Shown: one piece after another, positions 19,646 through 29,462 of the stretch
Position numbering within the stretch: the first letter of the stretch is position 1
Layout: each line of letters opens with the position of its first letter
NCBI GenBank assembly: GCA_934525625.1
Contig: CAKSZL010000003.1
Span: 62,001 to 126,000 of the forward strand
DNA length: 64,000 bases
Reading direction: 5' to 3'
DNA from: an uncultured Burkholderiaceae bacterium
GTDB lineage: Bacteria > Pseudomonadota > Gammaproteobacteria > Burkholderiales > Burkholderiaceae_B
Notes under the pieces: generated by a model
Database searches by the model: none
What the model saw: the letters and a program-made list of their open reading frames with translations, nothing else
What the model was told of the DNA's origin: nothing
Program-made: the position numbers and the translations under genes

Positions 19646-20404
19646 CTAGGCCTTGTCGGCCAGTTGTGCGCTGGTGCGCCCGAAACGTCGTTCGCGCTGG
19701 GCATACCAGGCGAAAGCGCCGTCTATGTCGGCGTCGTCGAAATCGGGCCAGTAGGCGTTGGTGAAGTACAGCTCGGTATAGGCAAGCTGCCAGACGAGGA
19801 AATTGGAGATGCGCTGCTCGCCGCCCGTGCGGATGAACAGATCGGGCTCGGGCGCGTAGGCCATGGACAAATAAGACGCCAGCATGGGCTCGTCTATGGC
19901 GTCCGGCGTTTGCGCCAGTTCGGGACGCTCGGCCAGCATGCGCCGCGTGGCTTGCAGAATGTCCCAGCGGCCGCCGTAGTTCGCGGCGATGGTCAGGTGC
20001 AGCTTGTCGTTGTGCGCCGTGCGCTGCTCGGCGGCGGCGATGAGCTCGCGCAGCCGGGGTTCGAAGGCGCTCAGGTCGCCCACCACGTGCAGCCTGACGC
20101 CCTGGGCGGCCAGCTTGTCGAGTTCTTTTTCCAGCGTCTGCACGAACAGGCGCATGAGCATGGAAACTTCTTCCTGGGGACGGCGCCAGTTCTCGGAACT
20201 GAAAGCGAACAGCGTCAGGTAGCGCACCCCTCGCCGCCCGCAGGCCTCGACCACCCGGCGTACCGCCTGCACGCCCTTGACGTGCCCCGCCGTGCGCGGC
20301 AAAAACCGCTGGGTCGCCCAGCGGCCGTTGCCGTCCATGATGATGGCCAGATGCCGGGGCACATTGCCGCTTTCGGGCACGGCAAGCGTGGAACTGGTGT
20401 GCAT
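19646..20404 (-). CDS. uppS: undecaprenyl diphosphate synthase
   Basis: UppS extends farnesyl diphosphate by cis-additions of IPP to make the C55 carrier lipid for peptidoglycan and O-antigen. The 252-residue protein has [11 protein letters not shown] at about 20-30 (catalytic Asp24), [14 protein letters not shown], and [19 protein letters not shown], all diagnostic of cis-prenyltransferases. It lies between frr and cdsA. Confidence 0.97.
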   Translation of the reverse strand: MHTSSTLAVPESGNVPRHLAIIMDGNGRWATQRFLPRTAGHVKGVQAVRRVVEACGRRGVRYLTLFAFSSENWRRPQEEVSMLMRLFVQTLEKELDKLAAQGVRLHVVGDLSAFEPRLRELIAAAEQRTAHNDKLHLTIAANYGGRWDILQATRRMLAERPELAQTPDAIDEPMLASYLSMAYAPEPDLFIRTGGEQRISNFLVWQLAYTELYFTNAYWPDFDDADIDGAFAWYAQRERRFGRTSAQLADKA

Positions 20405-20434
20405 GCGGGTGATCGCCAGGCGTCGCGACGGGGT

Positions 20435-20995
20435 TTAGACCGTCATGATCTCGGCTTCTTTCTGCGTGACCAGCTTGTCGATTTCCGTCACGTGGCGGTC
20501 CGTCAGCTTCTGGACGTCGTCTTGGGTGCGACGCTCGTCATCTTCGGAGATTTCCTTGTCCTTGACCAGCTTCTTGAGCGCGTCGTTGCTGTCGCGGCGC
20601 ACGTTGCGCACGGCGACCTTGGCTTCTTCGCCCTCGGAGCGCACGACCTTGGTGAGGTCGCGGCGGCGCTCTTCGGTAAGAGGCGGCATGGGCACGCGTA
20701 TGGTTTCACCCATGGAAACCGGGTTCAGGCCCAGGTCGGAATCACGGATGGCGCGCTCGATGGGGCCGGCCATGTTTTTTTCGTAGGGCTGAACGTTCAG
20801 GGTGCGCGCATCGACGACGCCGACGTTGGCGACCTGGCCCACGGGCACGGGCGAGCCGTAGTATTCGACCTGGACGTGGTCGAGAATGCCGGCATGGGCG
20901 CGCCCGGTGCGGATCTTGGCCAGATTGGCCTTGAGCGAATCCAGGCTTTTTTGCATACGCGTTTCAGCGGATTTCTTGACTTCTGAAGGGCTCAT
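20435..20995 (-). CDS. frr: ribosome recycling factor
   Basis: RRF, with EF-G, splits post-termination ribosomes. The 186-residue protein has the usual features: [39 protein letters not shown] and [16 protein letters not shown]. The start at 20995 ([14 protein letters not shown]) follows an AAAGGAT site and sits 13 bp after the pyrH stop. An upstream in-frame extension into pyrH is not used. Confidence 0.97.
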   Translation of the reverse strand: MSPSEVKKSAETRMQKSLDSLKANLAKIRTGRAHAGILDHVQVEYYGSPVPVGQVANVGVVDARTLNVQPYEKNMAGPIERAIRDSDLGLNPVSMGETIRVPMPPLTEERRRDLTKVVRSEGEEAKVAVRNVRRDSNDALKKLVKDKEISEDDERRTQDDVQKLTDRHVTEIDKLVTQKEAEIMTV

Positions 20996-21008
20996 TGCAA
21001 ATCCTTTT

Positions 21009-21740
<732 letters not shown>

Positions 21741-21812
21741 TTAAACAACAGCCCTGCGGATGCGTGTCGCCAGACCCAGGGCCGTACCAGGTCTGGCTGC
21801 CTTGCGGCTTTA

Positions 21813-21914
21813 TTCCATTTCCAGATCAAACGATGGCTTTGCCGGCTTCGCTTGCCGTACGACTCGTACCGCCTGCGCTTGGCCTTTGCGTAATCGTTTG
21901 ATCCAGCCTTGGAA
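21813..21914. repeat. 102-bp palindromic spacer element, copy B
   Basis: The left end TTCCATTTCCAGATC (21813-21827) is answered at the right by GATCCAGCCTTGGAA (21900-21914). The core, in reverse orientation to copy A, is at 21845-21860 (GCTTCGCTTGCCGTAC). The right end touches the tsf stop codon at 21915-21917. TTA flanks both sides (21810-21812 and 21915-21917). Confidence 0.85.
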
Positions 21915-22790
21915 TTAGGCGTTGCCGGCGGCAGCGGCCACTTCGGCGGCAAAGTCTTCGGACTTCTTCTCGATGCCTTCGCCCACGACGTACAGCGCGA
22001 AGCGCTGGATGTCGGCGCCCTGCTCTTTGAGCATCTGGGCCACGGACTGCTTGTCGTTCTTGACGAAGGGCTGCGACAGCAGCGTGACTTCCTTCAGGAA
22101 CTTCTGCACGCTGCCTTCGACCATCTTGGCGACGATCTCGGCGGGCTTGCCGGATTCGGCCGCCTTTTGCTCGGCGACCGAACGCTCGGTGGCGATCAGT
22201 TCGGCGGGCACGCCGTCGGCGTCCAGGGCCTGGGGCTTGGTGGCCGCGATGTGCATGGCCAGATCCTTGCCGACTTCGTCGGCGCCGCTGAATTCGACCA
22301 GCACGCCGATACGGCCGCCGTGCACGTAGCTGGCCAGTTTGTTGGCGGTTTCAAAGCGCTGGAAGCGGCGGATGGACATGTTTTCGCCGATCTTGCCGAC
22401 CAGGGCGGCGCGCACGGATTCGACCGTGCCTTCGGCCAGGGGCAGTTCGGACAGGGCGGCCACGTCGGCGGGGTTTTTCTCGGCGACGAGCTGGGCAACC
22501 TGGGCCACGAAGCCGATGAAGTCGTCGTTCTTGGCGACGAAGTCGGTTTCGCAGTTGACTTCAAGCAGCGCGCCTTTTTTGCCGTCGTCGGAAATGTACA
22601 AGCCGATGAGGCCTTCAGCCGTGACGCGGGTGGCGGCCTTGCTGGCCTTGTTGCCCAGCTTGACGCGCAGCAGTTCTTCGGCCTTGGCCATGTCGCCGTC
22701 GGCCTCGGTCAGGGCCTTCTTGCATTCCATCATGGGCGCATCGGTTTTCTCGCGCAGTTCTTTGACCATAGAGGCGGTGATTTGAGCCAC
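21915..22790 (-). CDS. tsf: translation elongation factor Ts
   Basis: EF-Ts is the nucleotide exchange factor of EF-Tu. The 291-residue protein has the N-terminal UBA-like domain ending in the signature [18 protein letters not shown], then the core domain with [12 protein letters not shown] and the coiled-coil insertion. Length and order (rpsB then tsf) are typical. The stop codon is immediately followed by repeat copy B. Confidence 0.98.
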   Translation of the reverse strand: MAQITASMVKELREKTDAPMMECKKALTEADGDMAKAEELLRVKLGNKASKAATRVTAEGLIGLYISDDGKKGALLEVNCETDFVAKNDDFIGFVAQVAQLVAEKNPADVAALSELPLAEGTVESVRAALVGKIGENMSIRRFQRFETANKLASYVHGGRIGVLVEFSGADEVGKDLAMHIAATKPQALDADGVPAELIATERSVAEQKAAESGKPAEIVAKMVEGSVQKFLKEVTLLSQPFVKNDKQSVAQMLKEQGADIQRFALYVVGEGIEKKSEDFAAEVAAAAGNA

Positions 22791-22968
22791 TTGCTTTCTC
22801 CAGAGTGATGTTCGTCTTCGTTTTTGCCGAAGGCTGACGGATGAAACGGCCAGGCGGGCATGGCATTGCTAGCCCGTCATGGCCGTCAGTCGGGCGATAC
22901 GGTTTGCGCCCGGGGCGATGGCGGCGCTGCTTGGCCTTGCCGTCGCCTTGAGCGAAAAACCGTATGTA

Positions 22969-23724
22969 TTACTGGCCCTGCTGTTCGTCTTGCACTTCGA
23001 CGAATTCTTCGCTTGCTTCGGCGATTTCCTCGACCAGGCCGTTCAGGGCTTGTTCGCGGCCGGCTTGCACGGCGTCGGCCATGCCCTTGACGTACAGCGC
23101 GATGGCCTTGCCGGAGTCGTCGTTGCCGGGGATGACGTAATCGACGCCGTCGGGCGAGTGGTTGGTGTCGACCACGGCGACGACGGGGATGCCCAGCGAA
23201 CGCGCTTCGTTGATGGCGATCTTATGATAGCCGACGTCGACGATGAACAGCGCGTCGGGCAGCGTGTTCATGTCTTTGATGCCGCCCAGGCTCTTGTTCA
23301 GCTTGTCGAGTTCGCGATCGAACATGAGCGCTTCTTTCTTGCTCATGCGCTCGGTCGCGCCTTCGGCCTGCTGCGCTTCCATTTCCTTCAGGCGCTTGAT
23401 GGAGGTCTTGACCGTCTTGAAGTTGGTCATCATGCCGCCCAGCCAACGGCTGTCGACGTAGGGCATGCCGCAGCGCGCGGCTTCTTCGGCGATGATGTCG
23501 CGTGCGGCGCGCTTGGTGCCGACGAACAGTACGGTGCCGTTCTTGGCAGCGATCTGGCGCAGGTATTTAGCGGCTTCCTGGTACTTTTCAACCGTCTGTT
23601 CGAGGTTGATGATGTGAATCTTGTTACGCTGGCCGAAGATGTACTGCGCCATCTTGGGGTTCCAGTAACGGGTTTGGTGGCCAAAGTGCACACCGGCTTC
23701 CAGCATTTCGCGCATGAGCGACAT
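22969..23724 (-). CDS. rpsB: 30S ribosomal protein S2
   Basis: S2 binds the back of the 30S head-body junction. The 251-residue protein starts [24 protein letters not shown], the family signature, and has [13 protein letters not shown] and [21 protein letters not shown] short acidic tail follows. It heads the long minus-strand block. A promoter candidate lies at 23935-23964, which would leave a leader of about 200 bases, a place where S2 autoregulation is known in other proteobacteria. Confidence 0.98.
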   Translation of the reverse strand: MSLMREMLEAGVHFGHQTRYWNPKMAQYIFGQRNKIHIINLEQTVEKYQEAAKYLRQIAAKNGTVLFVGTKRAARDIIAEEAARCGMPYVDSRWLGGMMTNFKTVKTSIKRLKEMEAQQAEGATERMSKKEALMFDRELDKLNKSLGGIKDMNTLPDALFIVDVGYHKIAINEARSLGIPVVAVVDTNHSPDGVDYVIPGNDDSGKAIALYVKGMADAVQAGREQALNGLVEEIAEASEEFVEVQDEQQGQ

Positions 23725-23934
23725 AATGATTACTCCGTGAAGGGTTTGGTCTTGTAGCCAGGCCTGCCAGCCCGCCGCCAGGTGGGGTATGAATACCGCC
23801 TCCCGCGCCGGACACCCTGTGGTTTCGGTTAAGAATGAGTACCGACCTGCTACGCTATTTTGTTACGCTATTTGCCGGGCGCCAGTTAAAACCACGCTCA
23901 GCCATTTAATGCTGCTTTCGCAACAAAGCCTATA

Positions 23935-23964
23935 ATTCTACTATTTTATAAGTCTATCCATCAA
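23935..23964 (-). promoter_or_regulatory. probable sigma-70 promoter of rpsB
   Basis: On the minus strand TTGATG (23964-23959) is followed after 18 bases by TAGAAT (23940-23935). This is the best -35/-10 pair in the rpsB-map spacer. On the plus strand TATAAT at 23931-23936 overlaps the same bases and may be the -10 of map, though no good -35 goes with it. Confidence 0.55.
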
Positions 23965-23979
23965 GTTACACCGTATCTT

Positions 23980-24792
23980 ATGACCACACCGCTCGTCACC
24001 GACCTCGCCGACCTCGACAAGATGCGCGCCGCCTGCCAGGCCGCCGCCCAGACGCTGGACTATCTGGCCCCCCACGTGCGAGCGGGCGTCACCACCGGCG
24101 AACTGGACGATTTATGCAAGGCGTTCATCGCCGACGTCCTGCACGTGACGTCGGCCACCGTCGGGTACGCGCCTCCCGGCTACCCGCCCTTTCCGGGCGC
24201 CATCTGCACCTCGGTCAACCATGTCATCTGCCACGGCATACCCGGCGACAAGGTGCTCAAGAACGGCGACGTCGTCAATATCGACGTCACCGTCATCAAG
24301 GACGGCTGGTTCGGCGACACCAGCCGCATGTACTGCGTGGGCGAACCTTCTATTCTAGCCAAACGGCTGGTGGACACCACCTACGACTGCATGTGGATGG
24401 GCATCGAGCAAGTACGCCCCGGCGCCACGCTGGGCGACATCGGCTCGGTCATCCAGCGCCACGCCGAAAAACAGGGCTTCTCGGTGGTGCGAGAATACTG
24501 CGGCCACGGCGTCGGCCGCAAGTTCCACCAAGACCCGCAGGTGCTGCATTACGGCAAGCCCGGCACCGGCCTGCGCCTGGAACCCGGCATGATCTTCACC
24601 ATCGAACCCATGCTCAACGCCGGCCGCAAAGACATACGTACGCTGGCCGACGGCTGGACGGTCGTCACACGCGACCGCAGCCTTTCCGCGCAGTGGGAGC
24701 ACAGCATACTGGTTACCGACGCCGGCTACGAAGTGCTGACCATATCGCCGGAAATGCCCGCTCCGCCGGCTTTCGTACAAGGCGGCCGCTAG
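23980..24792 (+). CDS. map: type I methionine aminopeptidase
   Basis: Map removes the initiator methionine from nascent proteins. The 270-residue pita-bread-fold enzyme shows all five metal ligands: NIDVTVIKDGWFGDTSRMY (two Asp), CGHGVGRKFH (His), FTIEPML (Glu) and QWEHSILV (Glu). It is divergent from rpsB and 15 bp upstream of glnD, a conserved order in betaproteobacteria. Confidence 0.97.
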   Translation: MTTPLVTDLADLDKMRAACQAAAQTLDYLAPHVRAGVTTGELDDLCKAFIADVLHVTSATVGYAPPGYPPFPGAICTSVNHVICHGIPGDKVLKNGDVVNIDVTVIKDGWFGDTSRMYCVGEPSILAKRLVDTTYDCMWMGIEQVRPGATLGDIGSVIQRHAEKQGFSVVREYCGHGVGRKFHQDPQVLHYGKPGTGLRLEPGMIFTIEPMLNAGRKDIRTLADGWTVVTRDRSLSAQWEHSILVTDAGYEVLTISPEMPAPPAFVQGGR

Positions 24793-24807
24793 GGCCTGCC
24801 AACCGCC

Positions 24808-27381
24808 ATGCGCGCCATCCGCGAGCAACTGCAAGCCCAGCGCGAGCAGGCCATTGCCCGCTGGCGGCGCCATCAACGGGCCGAAACCCTGCTCAAAGCG
24901 CTTGCCCGCATCACCGACCGCGCGCTGCGCGCCACCATCGCGCGCCATCCCCTGCCTCCCGACGCCGCCCTGGGCGCGGTCGGGGGCTACGGCCGGGGCG
25001 AACTCTTTCCCCACTCCGACGTAGACGTCCTAATCCTACTGCGCCGCCCGCCCAGCTCCGCCGACCAGGAGAAAATCGAGTGCCTGGTCGCCGCGCTGTG
25101 GGACCTGGGCCTGGATCTGGCCCATAGCGTACGCACCGTCATCGAGTGCCAGCGCCAGGCGGCCAACGACGTCACGGTGGAAACCGCGCTGATGGAATTG
25201 CGCTGGGTGGGCGGCGACGAACGGCTGATCGGCCGCCTGCAGGCCATCATGCAGCGCCAGCGCGACCCGCGCGCCTTTTTCCTGGCCAAGCGCGCCGAAC
25301 AGCAGCAGCGCCATGCGCGCCACGAAAACACGCCTTACGCGCTGGAACCCAATTGCAAGGAGTCGCCCGGCGGCTTGCGCGATCTGGCGGTCATCCAGTG
25401 GGTGGCCCAGGCCGCCGGCATCGGCCGGGACTGGCGCAGCATCGTCGCCACCGACTTGCTCGACCAAGCGGAATATCGCGCCCTGCGCCGCGCCGAGCTG
25501 GCTTTCAAGCGCCTGCGCATAGAGCTGCATCTGCTGGCCGGGCGCCGCGAAGACCGCATGCTGTTCGATTTCCAGCCGCAATTGGCACAAATATACGGTT
25601 TCGAGCCGATGCGCGGCCGCCGCCCCAGCGAGCTGCTGATGCAGCGCTACTACTGGGCCGCCCGCATCGTCAGCCTGCTCAATCGCCTGTTCATGCAGGC
25701 GCTGGAAGAACACCTGTTTCCGCCGCCGCCCAGCGCCACGCGGGTGATAGACCAGGATTTCATCCAGGTGCGCAACCGCCTGGACATCCGCCAGCCCGAC
25801 GCCTTCATCCAGCGCCCCGCCCTGCTGCTGGACGCCATCATCCTCATGCAGGAGCGCGCCGAACTGGAAGGCATGACGGCGGCGATGATGCGCGCCATGT
25901 GGCAGGCGCGCAAGCGCATCGACGCCGGTTTCCGGCGCGACCCCGAGAACCGGCGCCGCTTCATGCGCATTCTGCGCCACCCCACCGGCGCGCTGATCGC
26001 GCTGCGCCGCATGCATACCCTGGGCATTCTGGCCCATTACCTGCCCGAATTCCGCCGCATCGTCGGCCAGATGCAGCACGACCTGTTCCACGTTTACACC
26101 GTGGACGAGCACATCCTGAAGGTGTTGGGGCATCTGCACCGCTTCGCCGGCGAAGACGCCGTGCGCGACGCCGCGCTGGCCCACAGGCTGCTGCGCCAAT
26201 GGCCGCGCCCTTGGCTGCTGGACATCGCCGCGCTATACCACGACATCGCCAAGGGCCAGGGCGGCGACCACTCCACCCTGGGCGCGCTGGAGGCCCGGCG
26301 CTTCTGCCGCCACCACGAGCTGGGCCCCGCCGATACCGAACTCATCGTCTTTCTGGTCGAGCAGCACCTCACACTGTCGCGCTATGCGCAAAAGCGCGAC
26401 CTGGCCGACCCCGCCGTCATTCGCGAGTTCGCCGGCATCGTACAAACCACCGAGCGCCTGACCGCCTTGTACCTGCTCACGGTAGCCGACATACGCGGCA
26501 CCAGCCCCAAGGTGTGGAACGCCTGGAAAGGCCATCTGATCGATTCGCTGTATCAGCAGACCGCCATACTGCTGGGCGGCGCGCCGCTGGACGACGACAC
26601 CTTGCTCGCCAACCGCCAACAGGCGGCCACCACGCTATTGCGCGCCTATCGCCTGAAAGACGCGCAGCGCGACGCGTTCTGGGCGCAACTGGGCACCGAC
26701 TACTTCATGCAGCACGACGCCTCGGACATCGCCTGGCACACCTACCACCTGCACCACTGCCCCGACACGCCCGCGCCCGTCGCCCACGGCCGGCTGCTGG
26801 AACACGGCGAAGGCATCCAGGTCATGGTTTACGCGCCCGACCGTGCCGATCTGTTCGCCGACATCTGCCATTATTTCGCCGAGTGCGAGCTTAGCGTGCA
26901 AGAGGCCCGCATCCACACCACGCGCCACGGCTGGGCCTTGGACAGCTTCATCGTGCTGCCGGTCACCGGCTACGCGGGCCTGCGCAACCGTATTCCCGCA
27001 GTCGAGCAGGAACTGCCCGCCGCGCTGCTGCAGGCCGGCAGCCGGCCGCATGCGCCGTTTCGCGCACGCCTGTCGCGCCGCGCCCGCAGCTTTCCCATCG
27101 TGCCGCGCGTAGACTTGAGCGCCGACCCCCAAGGCGAAGATGCCTGGCGCCTGTCGCTGGTGGCGGCGGACAGGCGCGGCCTGCTCTACAATCTGGCGCA
27201 AACTTTCGCCCAGCATCAGGTGGATTTGCGCATGGCCAAGATCATGACGCTGGGCGACCGCGTCGAGGACAGTTTCATTCTTCACAGCGAGGCGCTGCAC
27301 GAGCCCCGCCGCTACCAGGCTTTCGAGCGCGCGCTGCTCGATTGCCTTTCCAGCAATCTATCACCCGTCAACATTACTTGA
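24808..27381 (+). CDS. glnD: bifunctional uridylyltransferase/uridylyl-removing enzyme GlnD
   Basis: GlnD senses glutamine and adds or removes UMP on PII proteins, controlling nitrogen assimilation. The 857-residue protein has the nucleotidyltransferase motif AVGGYGRGELFPHSDVDV at about 55-73, an HD domain with LYHDIAKGQGGDHS around residue 475 for UMP removal, and two C-terminal ACT domains (about 680-760 and 790-855; the second includes DRRGLLYNLAQTFAQHQVDL) that bind glutamine. The start at 24808 is the first ATG after map. Confidence 0.96.
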   Translation: MRAIREQLQAQREQAIARWRRHQRAETLLKALARITDRALRATIARHPLPPDAALGAVGGYGRGELFPHSDVDVLILLRRPPSSADQEKIECLVAALWDLGLDLAHSVRTVIECQRQAANDVTVETALMELRWVGGDERLIGRLQAIMQRQRDPRAFFLAKRAEQQQRHARHENTPYALEPNCKESPGGLRDLAVIQWVAQAAGIGRDWRSIVATDLLDQAEYRALRRAELAFKRLRIELHLLAGRREDRMLFDFQPQLAQIYGFEPMRGRRPSELLMQRYYWAARIVSLLNRLFMQALEEHLFPPPPSATRVIDQDFIQVRNRLDIRQPDAFIQRPALLLDAIILMQERAELEGMTAAMMRAMWQARKRIDAGFRRDPENRRRFMRILRHPTGALIALRRMHTLGILAHYLPEFRRIVGQMQHDLFHVYTVDEHILKVLGHLHRFAGEDAVRDAALAHRLLRQWPRPWLLDIAALYHDIAKGQGGDHSTLGALEARRFCRHHELGPADTELIVFLVEQHLTLSRYAQKRDLADPAVIREFAGIVQTTERLTALYLLTVADIRGTSPKVWNAWKGHLIDSLYQQTAILLGGAPLDDDTLLANRQQAATTLLRAYRLKDAQRDAFWAQLGTDYFMQHDASDIAWHTYHLHHCPDTPAPVAHGRLLEHGEGIQVMVYAPDRADLFADICHYFAECELSVQEARIHTTRHGWALDSFIVLPVTGYAGLRNRIPAVEQELPAALLQAGSRPHAPFRARLSRRARSFPIVPRVDLSADPQGEDAWRLSLVAADRRGLLYNLAQTFAQHQVDLRMAKIMTLGDRVEDSFILHSEALHEPRRYQAFERALLDCLSSNLSPVNIT

Positions 27382-27395
27382 ACCCGCCCAACACC

Positions 27396-27893
27396 ATGTC
27401 CCAAACCACCCTTCCCTCGACGACCCGCCTGTGCCTGCACCTGATTGCCTGGACGAGCCTGGCGGCGGTGGGAGTCGCGCTGGTTTCCCAGCATTTGTTC
27501 GAGATGCAGCCTTGCGCCTGGTGCGTGTTTCAGCGCCTGCTGTACCTGTGCCTGGCGGTGGTGTGCTGGCTGGGTCTGCTGGCCGGCCGCCTGGCGCCGG
27601 TGGGCGCGCGCATCGCCTGCGCGCTGGCGGCGCTGCTGGCATTCGGCGGCATCGCCACCGCCTGGTACCAGTACGACGTGGCCGCCAATATGTTCTCGTG
27701 CGCCCAGACCTTCGCCGACCGCTTCATGGTGAGTTCGGGGCTGGACGCCGGCGCGCCCTGGCTGTTCGGCATCTACGCCACCTGCATGGACGCGAAGGTG
27801 GAGCTGTTCGGGCTGGAATATGCGCTGTGGAGCCTGGGCTTGTTCGCGGCGCTGGCGCTGGCGGCGCTGGTGGGCTTGCGCACCAGGCGCTGA
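27396..27893 (+). CDS. dsbB: disulfide bond formation protein DsbB
   Basis: DsbB reoxidises DsbA in the periplasm and passes electrons to quinone. The 165-residue protein has four membrane segments. The first periplasmic loop carries the Cys pair in QPCAWCVFQRLLYL, the second carries FSCAQTFADRF and YATCMDAKVELFG, giving all four essential cysteines. The ATG at 27396 gives the normal length; an in-frame start 54 bases upstream lies inside glnD and would add residues with no family match. Confidence 0.9.
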   Translation: MSQTTLPSTTRLCLHLIAWTSLAAVGVALVSQHLFEMQPCAWCVFQRLLYLCLAVVCWLGLLAGRLAPVGARIACALAALLAFGGIATAWYQYDVAANMFSCAQTFADRFMVSSGLDAGAPWLFGIYATCMDAKVELFGLEYALWSLGLFAALALAALVGLRTRR

Positions 27894-27913
27894 AAGCCAA
27901 GCGCCAAGGCATG

Positions 27914-27942
27914 CGGCGCCGGCCTCAAGAGGCGCCGTTTTT
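27914..27942 (+). terminator. intrinsic terminator after dsbB
   Basis: CGGCGCC (27914-27920) pairs with GGCGCCG (27931-27937) around a ten-base loop, followed by TTTTT. It lies 20 bp after the dsbB stop. Confidence 0.85.
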
Positions 27943-28270
27943 GGTTTCAAGGTGCCCAAGCCCTCGGTGCGCAGCCCGCTGGCCAGGTCGGGCTCCGTGA
28001 TTTTGCGGCCGATCATCAATGCGGATGGCGTCGCGCTCAGGGCGACAAAGCGAGCTGCGCGGATTGGCGGTCGGCCTCGGCCGGTTGCGCCTGCTCTTGG
28101 GCTCGCAAGCGATCTATCATCCGGCGTATGCGTACCGGCGCATTGTCGATGATCGGCCTCATCGATCATTGTCTGAAAATCAGTGTACCGATCCGAGGAG
28201 ATGCCGCATATCGGCAAATAAACAGCATACCGATGCATTTTTTGCACCACGTTCCACCTGAATGGACTCA
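27943..28270. other. spacer between dsbB and the catabolic island; no supported gene
   Basis: A minus-strand frame is open through this stretch and contains ALMIGRKITEPDLASGLRTE, which has a protein-like composition, but it lacks a ribosome-binding site and runs on antisense into dsbB. It may be a remnant of a lost gene at the island border. No tRNA or integrase site was seen here. Confidence 0.35.
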
Positions 28271-28493
28271 TTCCAATTCCAGATCAAACGAGTACGCGAA
28301 AGCGAAGCGCAGACAGTACATGTCGTACGGCAAGCGAAGCTGACCACGGGCCAAGCGCAACTTCGCCGTTTACGGCGAGGTCAAGCGAGGCAGCCATCAT
28401 CCGGAGCCGAAGGCTCCCCCGAATCGTGGCGGAGACACTTCGGCCCCAAGGCCGGAGTTCTTCACAAAGTCATCGTTTGATATGGAAATGGAC
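28271..28493. repeat. expanded (223-bp) copy C of the palindromic spacer element
   Basis: The left end TTCCAATTCCAGATC (28271-28285) continues AAACGA; the right end reads TCGTTTGATATGGAAATGGAC and finishes at 28493, touching the stop codon of the LysR gene (28494-28496). The core GTACGGCAAGCGAAGC is at 28325-28340. About 120 bases of unrelated sequence with their own hairpins replace the middle. The ten bases AATGGACTCA occur at 28261-28270 and again at 28487-28496, flanking or ending the element. Confidence 0.75.
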
Positions 28494-29408
28494 TCAGGTA
28501 TTTTCCCGCTTGCACAGCGCTTGCAGCGCTTCGCTCAGCAAAGTGGCGCAGAGGTCGACGGCGGGCGGCAGCATGCGTTCGGCACGTACGTAGATGCCCA
28601 GATTGGCCTTGGGCGCGTTGCCCCGAAGGTTTTTGTAGACCAGCCGGCCATTGGCCAGCAAGGGGTCGAGCCCCACACGCGTGTGAAAAGCCACCCCGAG
28701 GCCGCGCGCCGCCATCTGACGCATCAACTCGATGGAATCGGTATGTAATTGCAGGGGCGTAGGCGATGGCAGGGTCGCCAGCAGCGGGTCCATCAAGGTG
28801 CGCAAGGCGAGGTTGGGGGTCGCCAGAATCAGCGGGTAGCGGGCGCAATCCCGCAAACTGACGCTGGCGCGCTGCGCCAAGGGGTGGTCGGCCGCCATGA
28901 TGGCGCCCAGGCGGAACCGGCCCGCGCCTATGCATCGCAGCTCGGCATGTGGCGGCATGGAGAACGCCAGGCCGATGTCGGCATCCGCGCTCAGCACCAG
29001 CTCGCCCACCCGCTTGGAACCATGCGTATAGGTGTGCACCTGGATTTCCGGATGCCGGTGCAGCATGGCTTCCAGCACCTTGGGCAGGAAGTCGGTATTC
29101 AGCCCTTCGACGCTGGCCAAACGAACTTCCCCGCGCTTGACGCCTTGCAGCTTGGCCAACTCCAGCGAGGTCCGCTGCTCGTCCTGCAGGATGTTGATGA
29201 CGTGCTGGGTGAATATCTCGCCCGCCTGGGTCAGGCGCAGGCCACCGGGCAGGCGGTCGAACAGCGGCAGGCCGATTTCTTCCTCCAGGTTCAGCAACTG
29301 GCGATTGACGGCCGAAGCATCCACGTGCAGTTGCCTGGCGGCGGCCCGTATCGATCCGGCCCTGCGTATCGTGTCGAAGTAGCGAATGGCCTTGGCGTGA
29401 ACGCGCAT
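28494..29408 (-). CDS. LysR-type transcriptional regulator
   Basis: The 304-residue protein has the N-terminal winged helix-turn-helix of LysR regulators (about 6-65, with AGSIRAAARQLHVDASAVNR) followed by an effector-binding domain of the periplasmic-binding fold. It is the last gene of the minus-strand catabolic set, 54 bp after the dioxygenase gene, not divergent from its targets as many LysR genes are. The start at 29408 is the ATG that gives a normal N terminus; the ATG 27 bases upstream adds an unmatched tail. The effector is unknown; a pathway intermediate is the natural guess. Confidence 0.88.
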   Translation of the reverse strand: MRVHAKAIRYFDTIRRAGSIRAAARQLHVDASAVNRQLLNLEEEIGLPLFDRLPGGLRLTQAGEIFTQHVINILQDEQRTSLELAKLQGVKRGEVRLASVEGLNTDFLPKVLEAMLHRHPEIQVHTYTHGSKRVGELVLSADADIGLAFSMPPHAELRCIGAGRFRLGAIMAADHPLAQRASVSLRDCARYPLILATPNLALRTLMDPLLATLPSPTPLQLHTDSIELMRQMAARGLGVAFHTRVGLDPLLANGRLVYKNLRGNAPKANLGIYVRAERMLPPAVDLCATLLSEALQALCKRENT

Positions 29409-29462
29409 GCGCAGCCCTCCTGTGCCTGGATGCAAGGCGTGCCGCGGATCGACAGCGGAAAT

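Noticed and set aside
27312-28271. A minus-strand frame across the end of dsbB and the following spacer.
   Set aside because: It lacks a ribosome-binding site, runs antisense through dsbB, and only a short stretch looks protein-like, so it is kept as a possible remnant, not a gene.
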